From: PALSA-505 sp963699015
GTDB lineage: Bacteria; Actinomycetota; Actinomycetes; Streptosporangiales; Streptosporangiaceae
Direction: 5' to 3'
DNA: 64,000 nucleotides
Assembly: GCA_963699015.1 (NCBI GenBank)
Contig: CAVOSX010000005.1
Coordinates: 186,001 to 250,000, forward strand
Position numbers and translations under genes: made by a program. The notes under the pieces were generated by a model. The model ran no database searches and was not told where the DNA came from. It worked only from the letters and a program-made list of their open reading frames with translations. This document shows, in pieces, positions 16,944 to 25,110 of this stretch. Within the stretch, counting starts at the first letter, position 1. Every line of letters begins with the position of its first letter.

Positions 16944-17837
16944 TTACCCGGCGTCGCAGTGATCAGCGATGATCTTGCCGATGACGCTCTTCATGAACTC
17001 GGCATCGTCGGGGTCGGTGTCCAGCGCGCCGACCAGGACGATCATCGCTTTCCAGATCGCCCAGCCGCGGCCGCGGGTCCACGTCGCCCCATCGACCGGC
17101 AGCTGCTGTTTGAACACACGCTGGCTCTCCCCGGAAAAGAACGTCCACGCGATTGTCGTGTCACAGGCAGGATCACCGATCCCGCAAGTGCCGAAGTCAA
17201 TGACGGCACTCAGCCGTCCGGTGGAATCCAGGAGCAGGTTGCCCGGCTGGGCATCGCCATGGAACCACACTGGCGGACCGTCCCACCGGGTGGCCAGCGC
17301 CGCCTCCCAGACCTCGGCGGCCAGGCCAGTGTCGATATGACTGCGCAGCGCGGCAAGCGCCGCCCTCGTCTCGGCGTCGTAGCAGGCCGGTGATCCGCCG
17401 CGGAAGAAGTTGTGCGTCCCCGGCACCGGACCGCCGGACGGGTCCACCTTATACAAGGCAGCGAGAAAGCCGGCCAGGTCGGCGGCGAACTCGGGCAGGC
17501 TCGCCACCGTCTCAGCCGCTGCTACCTGGCCGTCGATCCACCGGTACACCGACCATGGCCGCGGGAAACCGCAGCCCGGCTCGCCCATGGCCAGCGGCTC
17601 AGGAATCGGCAGCGGCAGCTGCGGGGACAGGAACGGCAGCCAGCAGTGTTCCTTGCCGACCTGGTCAACGTAGGCCTGCGAGCTAGGCAGCCGGACCGAC
17701 ATGCGCTCGCCGAGGCGGAACGTGGCATTATCCCAGCCGTCCACATCCACCGGACGGACAGGCAGCTCAGCCCACTGCGGGAACTGAGTCGCGACCAGCC
17801 GGCAGACAAGCTCGGGAGTTATGTCCACCTTCCTCAC
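16944..17837 (-). CDS. Aminoglycoside phosphotransferase (APH)-family kinase
   Basis: 297 residues from GTG 17837. Protein kinase-like fold: the N-lobe has GWDNATFRLGERMSVRLPS (nucleotide loop and Lys-equivalent region), the catalytic loop is VWFHGDAQPGNLLLD, and the metal motif is VIDFGTCGIGDPACD. These are the Brenner and DxG-type motifs of the APH/choline kinase family. Such orphan APH proteins phosphorylate varied small alcohols and do not necessarily confer antibiotic resistance. Divergent from a small HTH protein 28 bases away. Intact within an otherwise decayed island. Confidence 0.9.
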   Translation of the reverse strand: MRKVDITPELVCRLVATQFPQWAELPVRPVDVDGWDNATFRLGERMSVRLPSSQAYVDQVGKEHCWLPFLSPQLPLPIPEPLAMGEPGCGFPRPWSVYRWIDGQVAAAETVASLPEFAADLAGFLAALYKVDPSGGPVPGTHNFFRGGSPACYDAETRAALAALRSHIDTGLAAEVWEAALATRWDGPPVWFHGDAQPGNLLLDSTGRLSAVIDFGTCGIGDPACDTTIAWTFFSGESQRVFKQQLPVDGATWTRGRGWAIWKAMIVLVGALDTDPDDAEFMKSVIGKIIADHCDAG

Positions 17838-17864
17838 GAGCACGCATTGTGCCACGGCAGCCCA

Positions 17865-18155
17865 ATGACCAGCATCTCCATAAACCAGCACACCACACTC
17901 TCGGCCACCTGCACGGGCGCATGCCAGTGCGGGCCGGGCGGGAAGCTCACCGGATGGGCTTCGGCGCCTTCATGCGATCGAGGAACCATCGCGGCCGCCG
18001 CCCTGGCACTCATGCTCGGCCTGGCCGAGGAGATCGACACCGCCATAGCCGAGGCTGCCAAGGGCTTGCGCACCTGCGGCTACTCCCGGGCCGAGATCCG
18101 CTCCCGGCCCGGCATCACCCGGCAGGCAGCACGGCAGCGGTGGCGGCAAAGATGA
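17865..18155 (+). CDS. Small HTH-like protein of mobile-element type
   Basis: 96 residues from ATG 17865. The C-terminal 30 residues, CGYSRAEIRSRPGITRQAAR then QRWRQR, resemble a helix-turn-helix or sigma region 4-like motif common in short proteins of actinobacterial integrative elements. The N-terminal part has three Cys (ATCTGACQCGPG). The preceding helix LGLAEEIDTAIAEAAKGLR may mediate dimerisation. Possibly a regulator; the target is unknown. Ends just before an att-like flank. Confidence 0.55.
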   Translation: MTSISINQHTTLSATCTGACQCGPGGKLTGWASAPSCDRGTIAAAALALMLGLAEEIDTAIAEAAKGLRTCGYSRAEIRSRPGITRQAARQRWRQR

Positions 18156-18556
18156 GTACGGCCCGTGCCACATACGTGCCACACACGACAGTGCTCGGTG
18201 GGCCGATGCGGTCACTGGGAGCCAACCTGGGAGCCACCCGGACGAACGACTTCCCCGCCCGGCGGACGAGTGCGGACAAGCGGCTGGCGATCATGCCAGG
18301 TCGTGAACCGATCCGGACGATGCTGAACGCAATACAGGTAACTACGGAACAGAAGGCTGGGTGTTCGAATCCCTCCGAGCGCGCCGCGAAACCACAGGTC
18401 AGGGCCTTAGCCTTGGCAGTGAGTGAAGCCCGAATCTCCATTCCAGGCACCCGTCGTCTCACAATTTCTCACAGACCTAAGCGATCTTGTGAATCTTGGC
18501 GAGCGGCACTGCCCCGGCGAACGTACGCGCGAAGTCACGCTGGACCCCGGAGACCT
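18156..18556. other. Degraded region with integration scar
   Basis: No intact gene. It includes the second copy of the diverged segment (about 18214-18328) and a tRNA 3' end remnant (18351-18385). Confidence 0.5.
18351..18385 (+). other. tRNA 3' end remnant (likely old att site)
   Basis: AGAAGGCTGGGTGTTCGAAT followed by CCCTCCGAGCGCGCC looks like the T arm (TTCGAAT loop) and acceptor 3' strand of a tRNA, but no tRNA body precedes it. It differs from both serine tRNAs in the window, so it may derive from an element that targeted another tRNA. Confidence 0.5.
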
Positions 18557-18787
18557 CTACGGACACTCCGGCCAGAAACCAAGGCCCAGGCGTGAGCCTG
18601 CCCGGGCCGCCGACGGAGAGGTCTTCGGCCGCCGCGACCGCGGCTCGAACGCTGCCTCGCCCTCATCCCGGTACCGGGCCACCAGCCGCGATACCCAGCC
18701 CTGCGACACCCCGTAGGCCCGGGCCACCTCGCCCTGGCTCCGGCCCTCCACGACAACAGCAGTGATCACCAGGCGCGCCCTCGACAT
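18557..18787 (-). mobile_element. IS481-family transposase, N-terminal fragment
   Basis: The frame starts MSRARLVITAVVVEGRSQGE and continues VARAYGVSQGWVSRLVARYR then DEGEAAFEPRSRRPKTSP, the standard N-terminal HTH of actinobacterial IS481 transposases. After that the match ends, and the DDE catalytic domain is absent. Upstream, two copies of ATTCCTATGTCTTGAG (18811-18826 and 18834-18849) resemble transposon-end sequence. Non-functional remnant near the right edge of the island. Confidence 0.8.
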
Positions 18788-18858
18788 CCCAAGACCGTCG
18801 CGGCCCGGGTATTCCTATGTCTTGAGAGATGCCATTCCTATGTCTTGAGGGACGACAC

Positions 18859-18946
18859 CACGCCCTCCGCTTGAGCATCATTTGGGCAGTTAACCTGCAT
18901 CGATGCGCTCGTTAACAGTCTCTAATGTCGTCCGGTGGTTCCCGGC
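18859..18946 (+). repeat. att-like direct repeat, copy 2
   Basis: 88 bases matching 12600-12689: the tRNA-Ser end CACGCCCTCCGCTT, then GAGCATCATTTGGGCA through GTGGTTCCCGGC. Marks the right boundary of the first island, about 6.3 kb from copy 1. Confidence 0.9.
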
Positions 18947-19005
18947 AGGCATCCAGGGCGCGACCCGGAGGACTCGCAGGTGGGCTGCTGCTCGCTGCTG
19001 AAGGT

Positions 19006-20022
19006 TCATCCCCAGGTCCAGGTGTCACCAAGAAAGCCGCCGCCGTGCGGTGCCCCGCCGAACAGCACCACGGTGCCAGTGGCAGCGTCGTAGGCCATCG
19101 CCGCGCCGAACCGCTTGCGCGGGTGGACCGCCGGGGCCTGCTCCGTCCAGGTGGAGCCGTCCCAGGTCCAGGTTTCACCGCCACCGATCAGGGCGGCACC
19201 GGTGAACAGCACCACCGTGCGGGTGGCCGCGTCATAGGCCATCACCGGGTCCAGGCCCAGGCTGGATGGGCTGGCCCCGGGAGCCTTCCTCCAGGTGGAG
19301 CCGTCCCAGGTCCAGGTCTCGTCGCCTCTGATGTACAGCACCACGGTGCCGGTGGCCGCGTCGTACGCCATCGTCGCGTCCGATAGGTTGGGCGGGCTGG
19401 CCGTGGGTGCCCGCCTCGTCCAAGTGGACCCGTCCCAGGTCCAGGTGGCGGCGGTCTTGCTAGCGCTGAAAAGCACGACGGTGCGGGTGGCCGCGTCGTA
19501 CGCCATCGTCGCGCTGCCCCCAAGGGCCGGGCTGGCCGCGGGGGCCTGCTTCGTCCAGGTGGTGCCGTCCCAGGTCCAGGTGTCCTTAAAGAGGCTGGTG
19601 CCGCGGCCGCCGAACAGCACGACGGTGCCGGTGGCCGCGTCGTACGCCATCGCCGCATCGAACCGGGCGGGCGGGTGGACCGCGGGTGCCTGCTTCGTCC
19701 AGGTAGAGCCGTCCCACGTCCAGGTATCACTCAAGAAGCGGGGATGGCCGTGCCGGATGTTGTCGCCGCCGAACAGGACCACGGTGCCGGTGGCCGCGTC
19801 GTAGGCCATCATTGCGCCCTCCCGGGCAGACGGATGGGCCGCGGGTGCCTGCTTCGTCCAGGTAGCAGCCGCAGCAGCATCCGCCCGCCCGGCAGGCGCC
19901 AGGGAACTTCCGGCGGCAGCCTCCGTCAGCCGGGGCGCCCCGGTGCTCGCCGCGCCTGCTGCCGGGGCGGCCCACGCCACCATAGCCGCCGTCGCAGCCG
20001 TGATCATCAACATCCGCCGCAT
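19006..20022 (-). CDS. Secreted kelch-like beta-propeller protein
   Basis: 338 residues. A signal peptide (MRRMLMITAATAAMVAWAAP, cleavage near AGAAS) is followed by six repeats of about 45 residues. Each contains AMAYDAATGTVVLFGG and ends with DTWTWDGSTWTKQAP, a kelch/galactose-oxidase-like blade pattern. The protein stops shortly after the last DTWTWG, so it is essentially all propeller with no enzymatic domain. Probably extracellular binding. The repeats are close to identical at the DNA level, a site for recombination. Located immediately outside the first island. Confidence 0.85.
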   Translation of the reverse strand: MRRMLMITAATAAMVAWAAPAAGAASTGAPRLTEAAAGSSLAPAGRADAAAAATWTKQAPAAHPSAREGAMMAYDAATGTVVLFGGDNIRHGHPRFLSDTWTWDGSTWTKQAPAVHPPARFDAAMAYDAATGTVVLFGGRGTSLFKDTWTWDGTTWTKQAPAASPALGGSATMAYDAATRTVVLFSASKTAATWTWDGSTWTRRAPTASPPNLSDATMAYDAATGTVVLYIRGDETWTWDGSTWRKAPGASPSSLGLDPVMAYDAATRTVVLFTGAALIGGGETWTWDGSTWTEQAPAVHPRKRFGAAMAYDAATGTVVLFGGAPHGGGFLGDTWTWG

Positions 20023-20188
20023 GGCCGTCGCCTCCGCTCGCCTGCCAATTGCCCTTAAGGCCGGGACTGGTCCTGGTCAAATTCGACACCCGGGATCACG
20101 CGGCCGCCACTGGATCACAGTAAACGATGGCTGTACAAGCACCGCCGCCGGCCGCGTCCGCCCGCGACGGCGATGATTGCGAATGTGT

Positions 20189-20436
20189 GATGTCTCGAGA
20201 CATCGAGGACACCCGAACCCACATCCTGGTTCGGGGTTTGTGTTGACGCGGCTGGCGTGCTGGGCCCGGCGGGCTGGTGGTTGCGGTTCAGTAGTCTCCA
20301 TCAGCGGGACGGCTGATGGTCGAATGAGGTGAAAGCTCATGTCCGCTGAGGTGTCAGCATTTCCTGGGCTGCGGGCAGAGTCTGATGTTTCCCCCGCACA
20401 GTGGCTAGTGGAACGACTTTAGCCGGGCAGAATCCT
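20189..20436 (+). ncRNA. Densely structured non-coding region, candidate RNA element
   Basis: 418 gene-free bases (20023-20440) contain a 16-bp palindrome GATGTCTCGAGACATC (20189-20204) and a chain of hairpins. These are CCCGAACC/GGTTCGGG (20212-20235), CCATCAGC/GCTGATGG (about 20298-20319), ATGAG-gtgaaag-CTCAT (20324-20340), GCTGA-ggtg-TCAGC (20345-20358) and GGCTA/TAGCC (20403-20424). The core ATGAGGTGAAAGCTCAT and the alternative pairing AGCGG(G)AC/GTCCGCT recall domain V of bacterial group II introns, but no reverse transcriptase or intron body is present. The identity is unresolved. Confidence 0.4.
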
Positions 20437-20440
20437 GCAA

Positions 20441-21052
20441 GTGGGGTCTGTGGTACCGGACGTGTACCCGGCTTACGGGCGCCTTCTGCGCCCAGCCCGC
20501 AGTGCCACGCCCGATGGCCCCGACGAGATCCGCTGGTCAGCGATCGCAGCCGAACACGGTACCTCGATCGATTCCGGCGTCCGCTTCAGAGATCTGGTCG
20601 GCTGGCGCGACGGGCCCGGCCCGCCGTTCCCTTACGACGCACCCCTGCGCGGGTCACTTACGGAGGAGCAAAACATCGCGCTGGCCGAAATCCTCGCCGG
20701 ATTCACCAGTCGGCCCGACAAAGTCTGGTACTGCCTTTGGGACGGATACGGCTGGCCCGAGTTGCCCGCCTACGACCAAGGCCTGCCCCGAGTGCACCTA
20801 GAGAACGAGGACTGCCTGCTCTTCACCGGCGCGATAACAGCAAGCGCCAATCTTCAGGCTGGATGGGCCCAATCCCCCACCCTATGGTGGCCCGATGAAC
20901 GCACCTGGTGCGTATCCACTCCGGTAGACGGATTTTCCACGTATATCGGCAGCACTGAGGCATGCTTGAACGCGCTGTTCAGCGAGCCACGGTTGGAAAT
21001 CCTTCCGGTACGACCTAACGACCCAATCGACCCTAGCCCTTACCTAACATAA
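20441..21052 (+). CDS. Hypothetical protein, family A (paralogue of 22762 gene)
   Basis: 203 residues from GTG 20441; no good ribosome site is seen, so GTG 20450 or 20462 are possible. Notable features are an aromatic core KVWYCLWDGYGWPE and the segment SPTLWWPDERTWCVSTPVDG with FSTYIGSTEACLNAL and PRLEILPV. The latter matches the pattern WPADRSW-x-STEVD-x-STYVGG in many Streptomyces hypothetical proteins. The same block is in the gene at 22762. No catalytic motif is seen and no function is assigned. It follows directly on the structured region. Confidence 0.7.
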   Translation: MGSVVPDVYPAYGRLLRPARSATPDGPDEIRWSAIAAEHGTSIDSGVRFRDLVGWRDGPGPPFPYDAPLRGSLTEEQNIALAEILAGFTSRPDKVWYCLWDGYGWPELPAYDQGLPRVHLENEDCLLFTGAITASANLQAGWAQSPTLWWPDERTWCVSTPVDGFSTYIGSTEACLNALFSEPRLEILPVRPNDPIDPSPYLT

Positions 21053-21263
21053 CCCACCTCCTCTACCGGGCGTCCCAGGTGCGAAGCCACCATCCCGCCG
21101 ACCGCTGCCAATAGCACGCAGACCATCTCGGACACGGCTTTCATGGCTCGCAGATCATCGCGAATACACGTCGTCATGGGGTTTCGAAAAAAACGCCTTC
21201 CGCAGTTCTGATCCGCCGGCACACTGGTCATCGTGACGCGCTCACGACGGGCTCGATTCCGCG

Positions 21264-21954
21264 GTGTGCAGCAAGTACGATCTTGATGTGCCGACCAAAT
21301 GGGCCCGGCCCTGGTTCGCCGCAACGGCGCTGTGTGTGGCCGCCGGGATCGCGCTGAGCGTCTATACGGCGGTCCAGACTCCCGGGCACTTCCACAGCGG
21401 TGTCGCCCGCGGGTTCAACACCTTCGCGTTCTTCACCATCTTGTCGAACCTCATCGTTGGCGCGACGGCCCTGCTGCTTTCGCTGAGGCTGGATCGGACT
21501 TCGACGGTGTTCAAGACGTTCCGGCTGATCGGACTGGTCGCGATCACCGTCACCGGCCTCGTCTACCATGTCGCGCTGGCCAGCATCTTTCAGCTGGCTG
21601 GTGTACATCAGCTTGGTAACCAGCTCGTGCACACCGTCGTGCCCCTGCTCACGGTGATCGGCTGGGTGGCATTCGGGCCGCGCGGGCTGACCTCCGCCCG
21701 GATCGCCGGGGCTGTCCCTGCTGTTCCCGTTCTGCTGGCTCGCCTTCACGCTGATCCGCGGAGCGGCCATTCACTGGTATCCGTACCCCTTTATCGACGT
21801 AACCAGAATCGGCTACGGGAAGACCATCCTGAATTCCCTCTGGGTGCTGCTGCTGCTCCTCGGCCTGGCCGCCGGGGCGACCGCTCTGGACAGTCGGCTC
21901 GGCCGCCGGACTCCGGATCCCGCACCAGCGGCACGGCTAACAGCGCAAGACTGA
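21264..21954 (+). pseudogene. Pr6Pr-family membrane protein, frameshifted
   Basis: The frame from GTG 21264 (or 21288) reads WARPWFAATALCVAAGIALS and continues through FNTFAFFTILSNLIVGATAL and LVYHVALASIFQLAGVHQLG to LTSARIAG at about 21707. After that the protein continues only in another frame: LSLLFPFCWLAFTLIRGAAI, HWYPYPFIDVTRIGYGKTIL and so on to TGA 21952. The switch coincides with GGGG at 21708-21711, so one extra G explains it. Restored, this is a typical six-helix Pr6Pr protein of about 225 residues. Either pseudogene or base-call error. Confidence 0.8.
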
Positions 21955-21965
21955 GACGGGGTTTC

Positions 21966-22025
21966 CGAGGTTCGGCGTGGTGTCCAGAGGTTCGGCATGG
22001 TGTCCAGAGGTTCGGCGCGGTGTCA
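21966..22025 (+). repeat. 20-bp tandem repeat, three units
   Basis: Three copies of AGAGGTTCGGCATGGTGTCC with single-base variations run from the end of the Pr6Pr gene. Function unknown. Confidence 0.75.
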
Positions 22026-22127
22026 TAATGGCCCGCGTGTTGTGCCACTCATGGCTGGCAGTGCCGGATCGAAGATCACCGAGAGCGCACGGTGGCTGGT
22101 CAGTGATGAGTTGCGGGCCTTAACAAA

Positions 22128-22403
22128 TTGCTCTCATCCCTCGCCGGCAGCGGTCTGGCTGATCAGGCGAAGTCGTGGATCAGCACCAACGCCAATCAGG
22201 TGATCAGCGGCCAGCAGGTGGCTGGCTGGCTTGGCTCTGACAAGATGAAGCAGCTGGCCCAGGCGACGGGGCTGAACCCGAGCGATGTTGCCGATCATCT
22301 GGCTAAGCAGCTCCCGGCTGTTATCGACAAGCTCACCCCCCATGGCTCGGTGCCTGACCAGGCGGGTCTTGAGAGTGTCGCCGGGCAGATTGTCGGCCAG
22401 TAA
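22128..22403 (+). pseudogene. YidB/DUF937-family protein, 5'-truncated
   Basis: The frame gives LLSSLAGSGLADQAKSWIST, NANQVISGQQVAGWLGSDKM, KQLAQATGLNPSDVADHLAK and VIDKLTPHGSVPDQ, which is the conserved C-terminal two thirds of YidB-like proteins. The usual N-terminus is missing: upstream there is a TAA in frame and no start other than TTG 22128. Family function is poorly known. Flanked downstream by an IS630 fragment, which may explain the disruption. Confidence 0.75.
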
Positions 22404-22404
22404 C

Positions 22405-22510
22405 TCCGATAGCAGCGGTCGTTCCAGCCGTCGATGAAGGCATCGATCGCGGTGATCCGATTGCGGCTTCTGGTGAAGCTGCCGCGCGAATGGGTTCGCT
22501 CACGAGACCG
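22405..22510 (-). mobile_element. IS630-family transposase, C-terminal fragment
   Basis: Minus-strand frame reading RTHSRGSFTRSRNRITAIDA then FIDGWNDRCYRSY, closely resembling the end of IS630-type transposases (RRGSF...AFIDGWNDRCHPF). No start or catalytic residues are present, and the final KTAD-type end is lost. The rest of the 22404-22761 gap shows nothing recognisable. Confidence 0.65.
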
Positions 22511-22761
22511 GATGAGACGAGCGGCAGGAGCATGGGCGGCGTGCCCCTGAGATGTCCCCGAACCGCCATCAACAGTCAACGATCGCCACCAACAGCAACC
22601 TGCGAACCTGTAGCAACACGAGTTCCGAGCCGTGAGCAACGCGTGGAAACGGCTCGTAATGCGTAGGTCCTCCACCCTCTGGGGACTTGCAGCTAGCGGA
22701 TGAGGTACCCCATCTGCTTCGGCCCTGCTAGTCCAGAAGGAACAATGGCGGCCAGGCTTGA

Positions 22762-23325
22762 TTACCGGGGATGACCTGGTGGCGTGGCGTCCTGGCCGAG
22801 GGCAACCGGCCTGGATTCCAGCTCAGGGTGGCGCAGGAATCTGTCTATCAGTGCGGCCGGGCCGCCGATGCGGGTCCAGTCGTCGTCCCACAGGCTCGAC
22901 ACCAGCCACGAGCGGTCGGCGGGAAACATCAAGTTGGGCAAGGCGCCCTTCCAGAACGACCAATCGCCCCACTGGCGCCAGGTGGCGGCCTGCTGCGGGC
23001 GCGCCTCGACCAGCACGTAATCCCACCCGCTATACAAGGTCACCGTCGGCGTATCGGGGAAGACGATGTCATCGGCGCCGGTGTCGAGATACCCCAGCCA
23101 CCACGGCTGGGCCGGCGACTGCTCGCTCAGCAGCGCAAGCACAACCCCGTCATGCCGGTCTTGTCCCTCACCGCCCTGCGGCAACGCGACCGTGGCATAG
23201 GCCTCGAAGACCGCCGGGATGGCAGCGGTGATGGTCCGGCTCATGGATGTACCGTCGGCGATCCAGGCGACTTCGGTGGCGGCCCCGATCCGCCACGTGC
23301 TGCCGTCCCTGACCCTCGTGATCAC
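22762..23325 (-). CDS. Hypothetical protein, family A (paralogue of 20441 gene)
   Basis: 187 residues from GTG 23325. It shares with the protein at 20441 a C-terminal block: PNLMFPADRSWLVSSLWDDD, then WTRIGGPAALIDRFLRHPEL and ESRPV. Here the preceding region (WWLGYLDTGADDIVFPDTPT, LYSGWDYVLVEARPQQ) is better preserved. The pattern suggests a single mixed alpha/beta domain without obvious catalytic residues. The two copies are 1.7 kb apart and in opposite orientations, with low identity, so they are old paralogues rather than a recent duplication. Function unknown. Confidence 0.7.
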   Translation of the reverse strand: MITRVRDGSTWRIGAATEVAWIADGTSMSRTITAAIPAVFEAYATVALPQGGEGQDRHDGVVLALLSEQSPAQPWWLGYLDTGADDIVFPDTPTVTLYSGWDYVLVEARPQQAATWRQWGDWSFWKGALPNLMFPADRSWLVSSLWDDDWTRIGGPAALIDRFLRHPELESRPVALGQDATPPGHPR

Positions 23326-23349
23326 GCCGCCGAGCCTAGCTGCGTACAT

Positions 23350-23803
23350 CGATTCGGCGGCCGGGTGCTGAACATGGCGGTTCCTACAGTGCTCGCGCAG
23401 CAGTCAGACGGTCTCGCGTCCAGCCAGACTTTCCGCCTGCTTCTCGCCTGGACTTACGCCAGCCGGCCCTGCCCCCTATCAGGGAAGATCAAGGCCGTGG
23501 TCAGCGAACGTTCGGCTTTCTTTCAGGTACTGGCGTGAAGATGAGACAAGCCCGGAGCCGTCGGGGATGCGGCCAGAGTCGCGCCCTAACGGCTGAGCCA
23601 GTCGCGCAGAGTGGTCAGCGTGCCTATCCGCCCGCGCGTAGTCCCGTTCTGATGCGAAGGCGGAGGGAATGCCGCGCCGGCCGGCAGGTGGCTGGCAGCT
23701 CGGTCTGCACTGCCGCGCCGACAGGAGGATGACCCGGTTGCCCGGGCCGCTCCATCCGGGCTCCACATCGGGCACGTCCCGTGCCCACACCCGGACGCTA
23801 CAT
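23350..23803. other. Intergenic stretch, no recognisable gene
   Basis: 454 bases. Short frames exist on both strands (for example one beginning MAVPTVLAQQSDG on the plus strand at 23374), but none has a family resemblance or a ribosome site. Confidence 0.4.
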
Positions 23804-24490
23804 ATGAATGATCACGACAGCAAAGCCGAGGTATTGATCATGCGCCAGCGCGCTCAGCGGAGACGGCCAGAGTCGGCCGGCTCCGTCCCGACAGGCCCGT
23901 CCGGGCAGTCCCTGCCTGACCTGCTGGCCGACGCCGACTGGGTGCAAGCCCACCTCGCTGACCCCGGCGTCGTCCCGGTCGAGATAACCGAAGACACCCG
24001 CGCCTACGACCAGGGGCACATCAAGGGCGCGGTCAGACTCGACTGGAAGCAGGACCTGCACGATCCGCGAACGCGAGGCTTCATCGACCGGGGCGGCTTC
24101 GAGGCCCTGCTCTCGCAGCGTGGCATCGCCAACCACGACATGGTGATCTTGTACAGCGGCAACAACAACTCATGCGCGGCCTACGCACTCTGGTACTTCA
24201 AGGTCTACGGGCACCGCGGCGTCAGGCTGCTCGACGGCGGCCGGAAGCAGTGGGAACTCGACTCCCGCGAGATGGTGACCGGGGTGCCGCACCGTCCCGC
24301 GACGGTGTACCGATCGCAGAAACCAGAACGGTGGATCCGGATGGTCATCCGCGCCAGGAGCCAGGGCACCTGGTCGCCGCGCCGGCGCCGCTGGCCCTGG
24401 CAGGCAGCCGGCACGCGACTGGCGGTTCCTGGCCTGGGACGGAGTCAGCCATCTTCGTCGCGGCGGCGGAAACTCACCGGGGCCCGATGA
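23804..24490 (+). pseudogene. Rhodanese-type sulfurtransferase, N-terminal domain only
   Basis: From ATG 23804 the frame encodes a rhodanese domain: DWVQAHLADPGVVPVEITED, HIKGAVRLDWKQDLHDPRTR, MVILYSGNNNSCAAYALWYF and GVRLLDGGRKQWELDSRE. This is the N-terminal, normally non-catalytic half of tandem-domain thiosulfate sulfurtransferases. After TVYRSQKPERW the resemblance ends, and the expected second domain with the active-site CRxGxR loop is absent. The remaining ~60 residues are Arg/Trp/Pro-rich and look out of frame. The Cys in NNNSCA is unusual for this half. Probably a truncated gene; a single-domain functional protein cannot be excluded. Confidence 0.7.
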
Positions 24491-25110
24491 TTGCACGCCC
24501 TCCGTTGACCTGCGTGAACACCGCTCAGGGCGGCCAGCTATCGCCCCTAAATTCTTCGTTGCTGCCTGCCGGTACCTGAGCCGGCGGAGCCGATCCCAGG
24601 CCAGCACTATGGCGCACCCGGTTACCAGCACCGACCACAGGGGAGGGGCGTCGTACTTGCTCGCGATGCCGATTGCCCCGCCGAACACGGCGAGCATGCC
24701 CATCCGGAGCTCATGTCACGCCGCGTAGCGGTCCCGCACGGTTTGCCCCAGGACCTTGCGATGACGATGCGCCGCCGCGCCGGCCTGCAGCCACGACGGC
24801 CGGCGGTACAACGAGACCAGTTGCCATCCTGCGATCAGCAGCCCGGCGGCGACCCCGGGTACGCCGCATCAGGGCAGAATTTTGCTGGTCAGAGCCTCGA
24901 ACCAGATCAGGAACGATCACCCGCTTCGACATGGTCATCCGCGCCTGCCGGGGCCGTTCACGAACTGGACCGTGTGCCGTTGCGCGCAGTAATCTGGCAG
25001 CACGGTTGACGAGCCAGCCGGTCCGGCGTTCTGGGCTGCCTGCGTCTTGTGGCCTGGTGCAGGCTCCCGCTTCCCGGATATGTCAGCGCCCACGACCGAG
25101 GAGCGCGCCG
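24491..25110. other. Gap with minus-strand membrane-protein remnants
   Basis: On the minus strand, 24716-24875 reads LLIAGWQLVSLYRRPSWLQA then GAAAHRHRKVLGQTVRDRYA before a stop. Just beyond, 24550-24700 reads MGMLAVFGGAIGIASKYDAP with PLWSVLVTGCAIVLAWDRLR. Both look coding in style (membrane segments, basic ends) but neither has a complete gene or a recognised family. Confidence 0.45.

Noticed and set aside
12600..18946. CRISPR-like interpretation of the two repeat copies
   Set aside because: Only two copies, 6 kb apart, starting in a tRNA end; no spacer structure or cas genes anywhere in the window.
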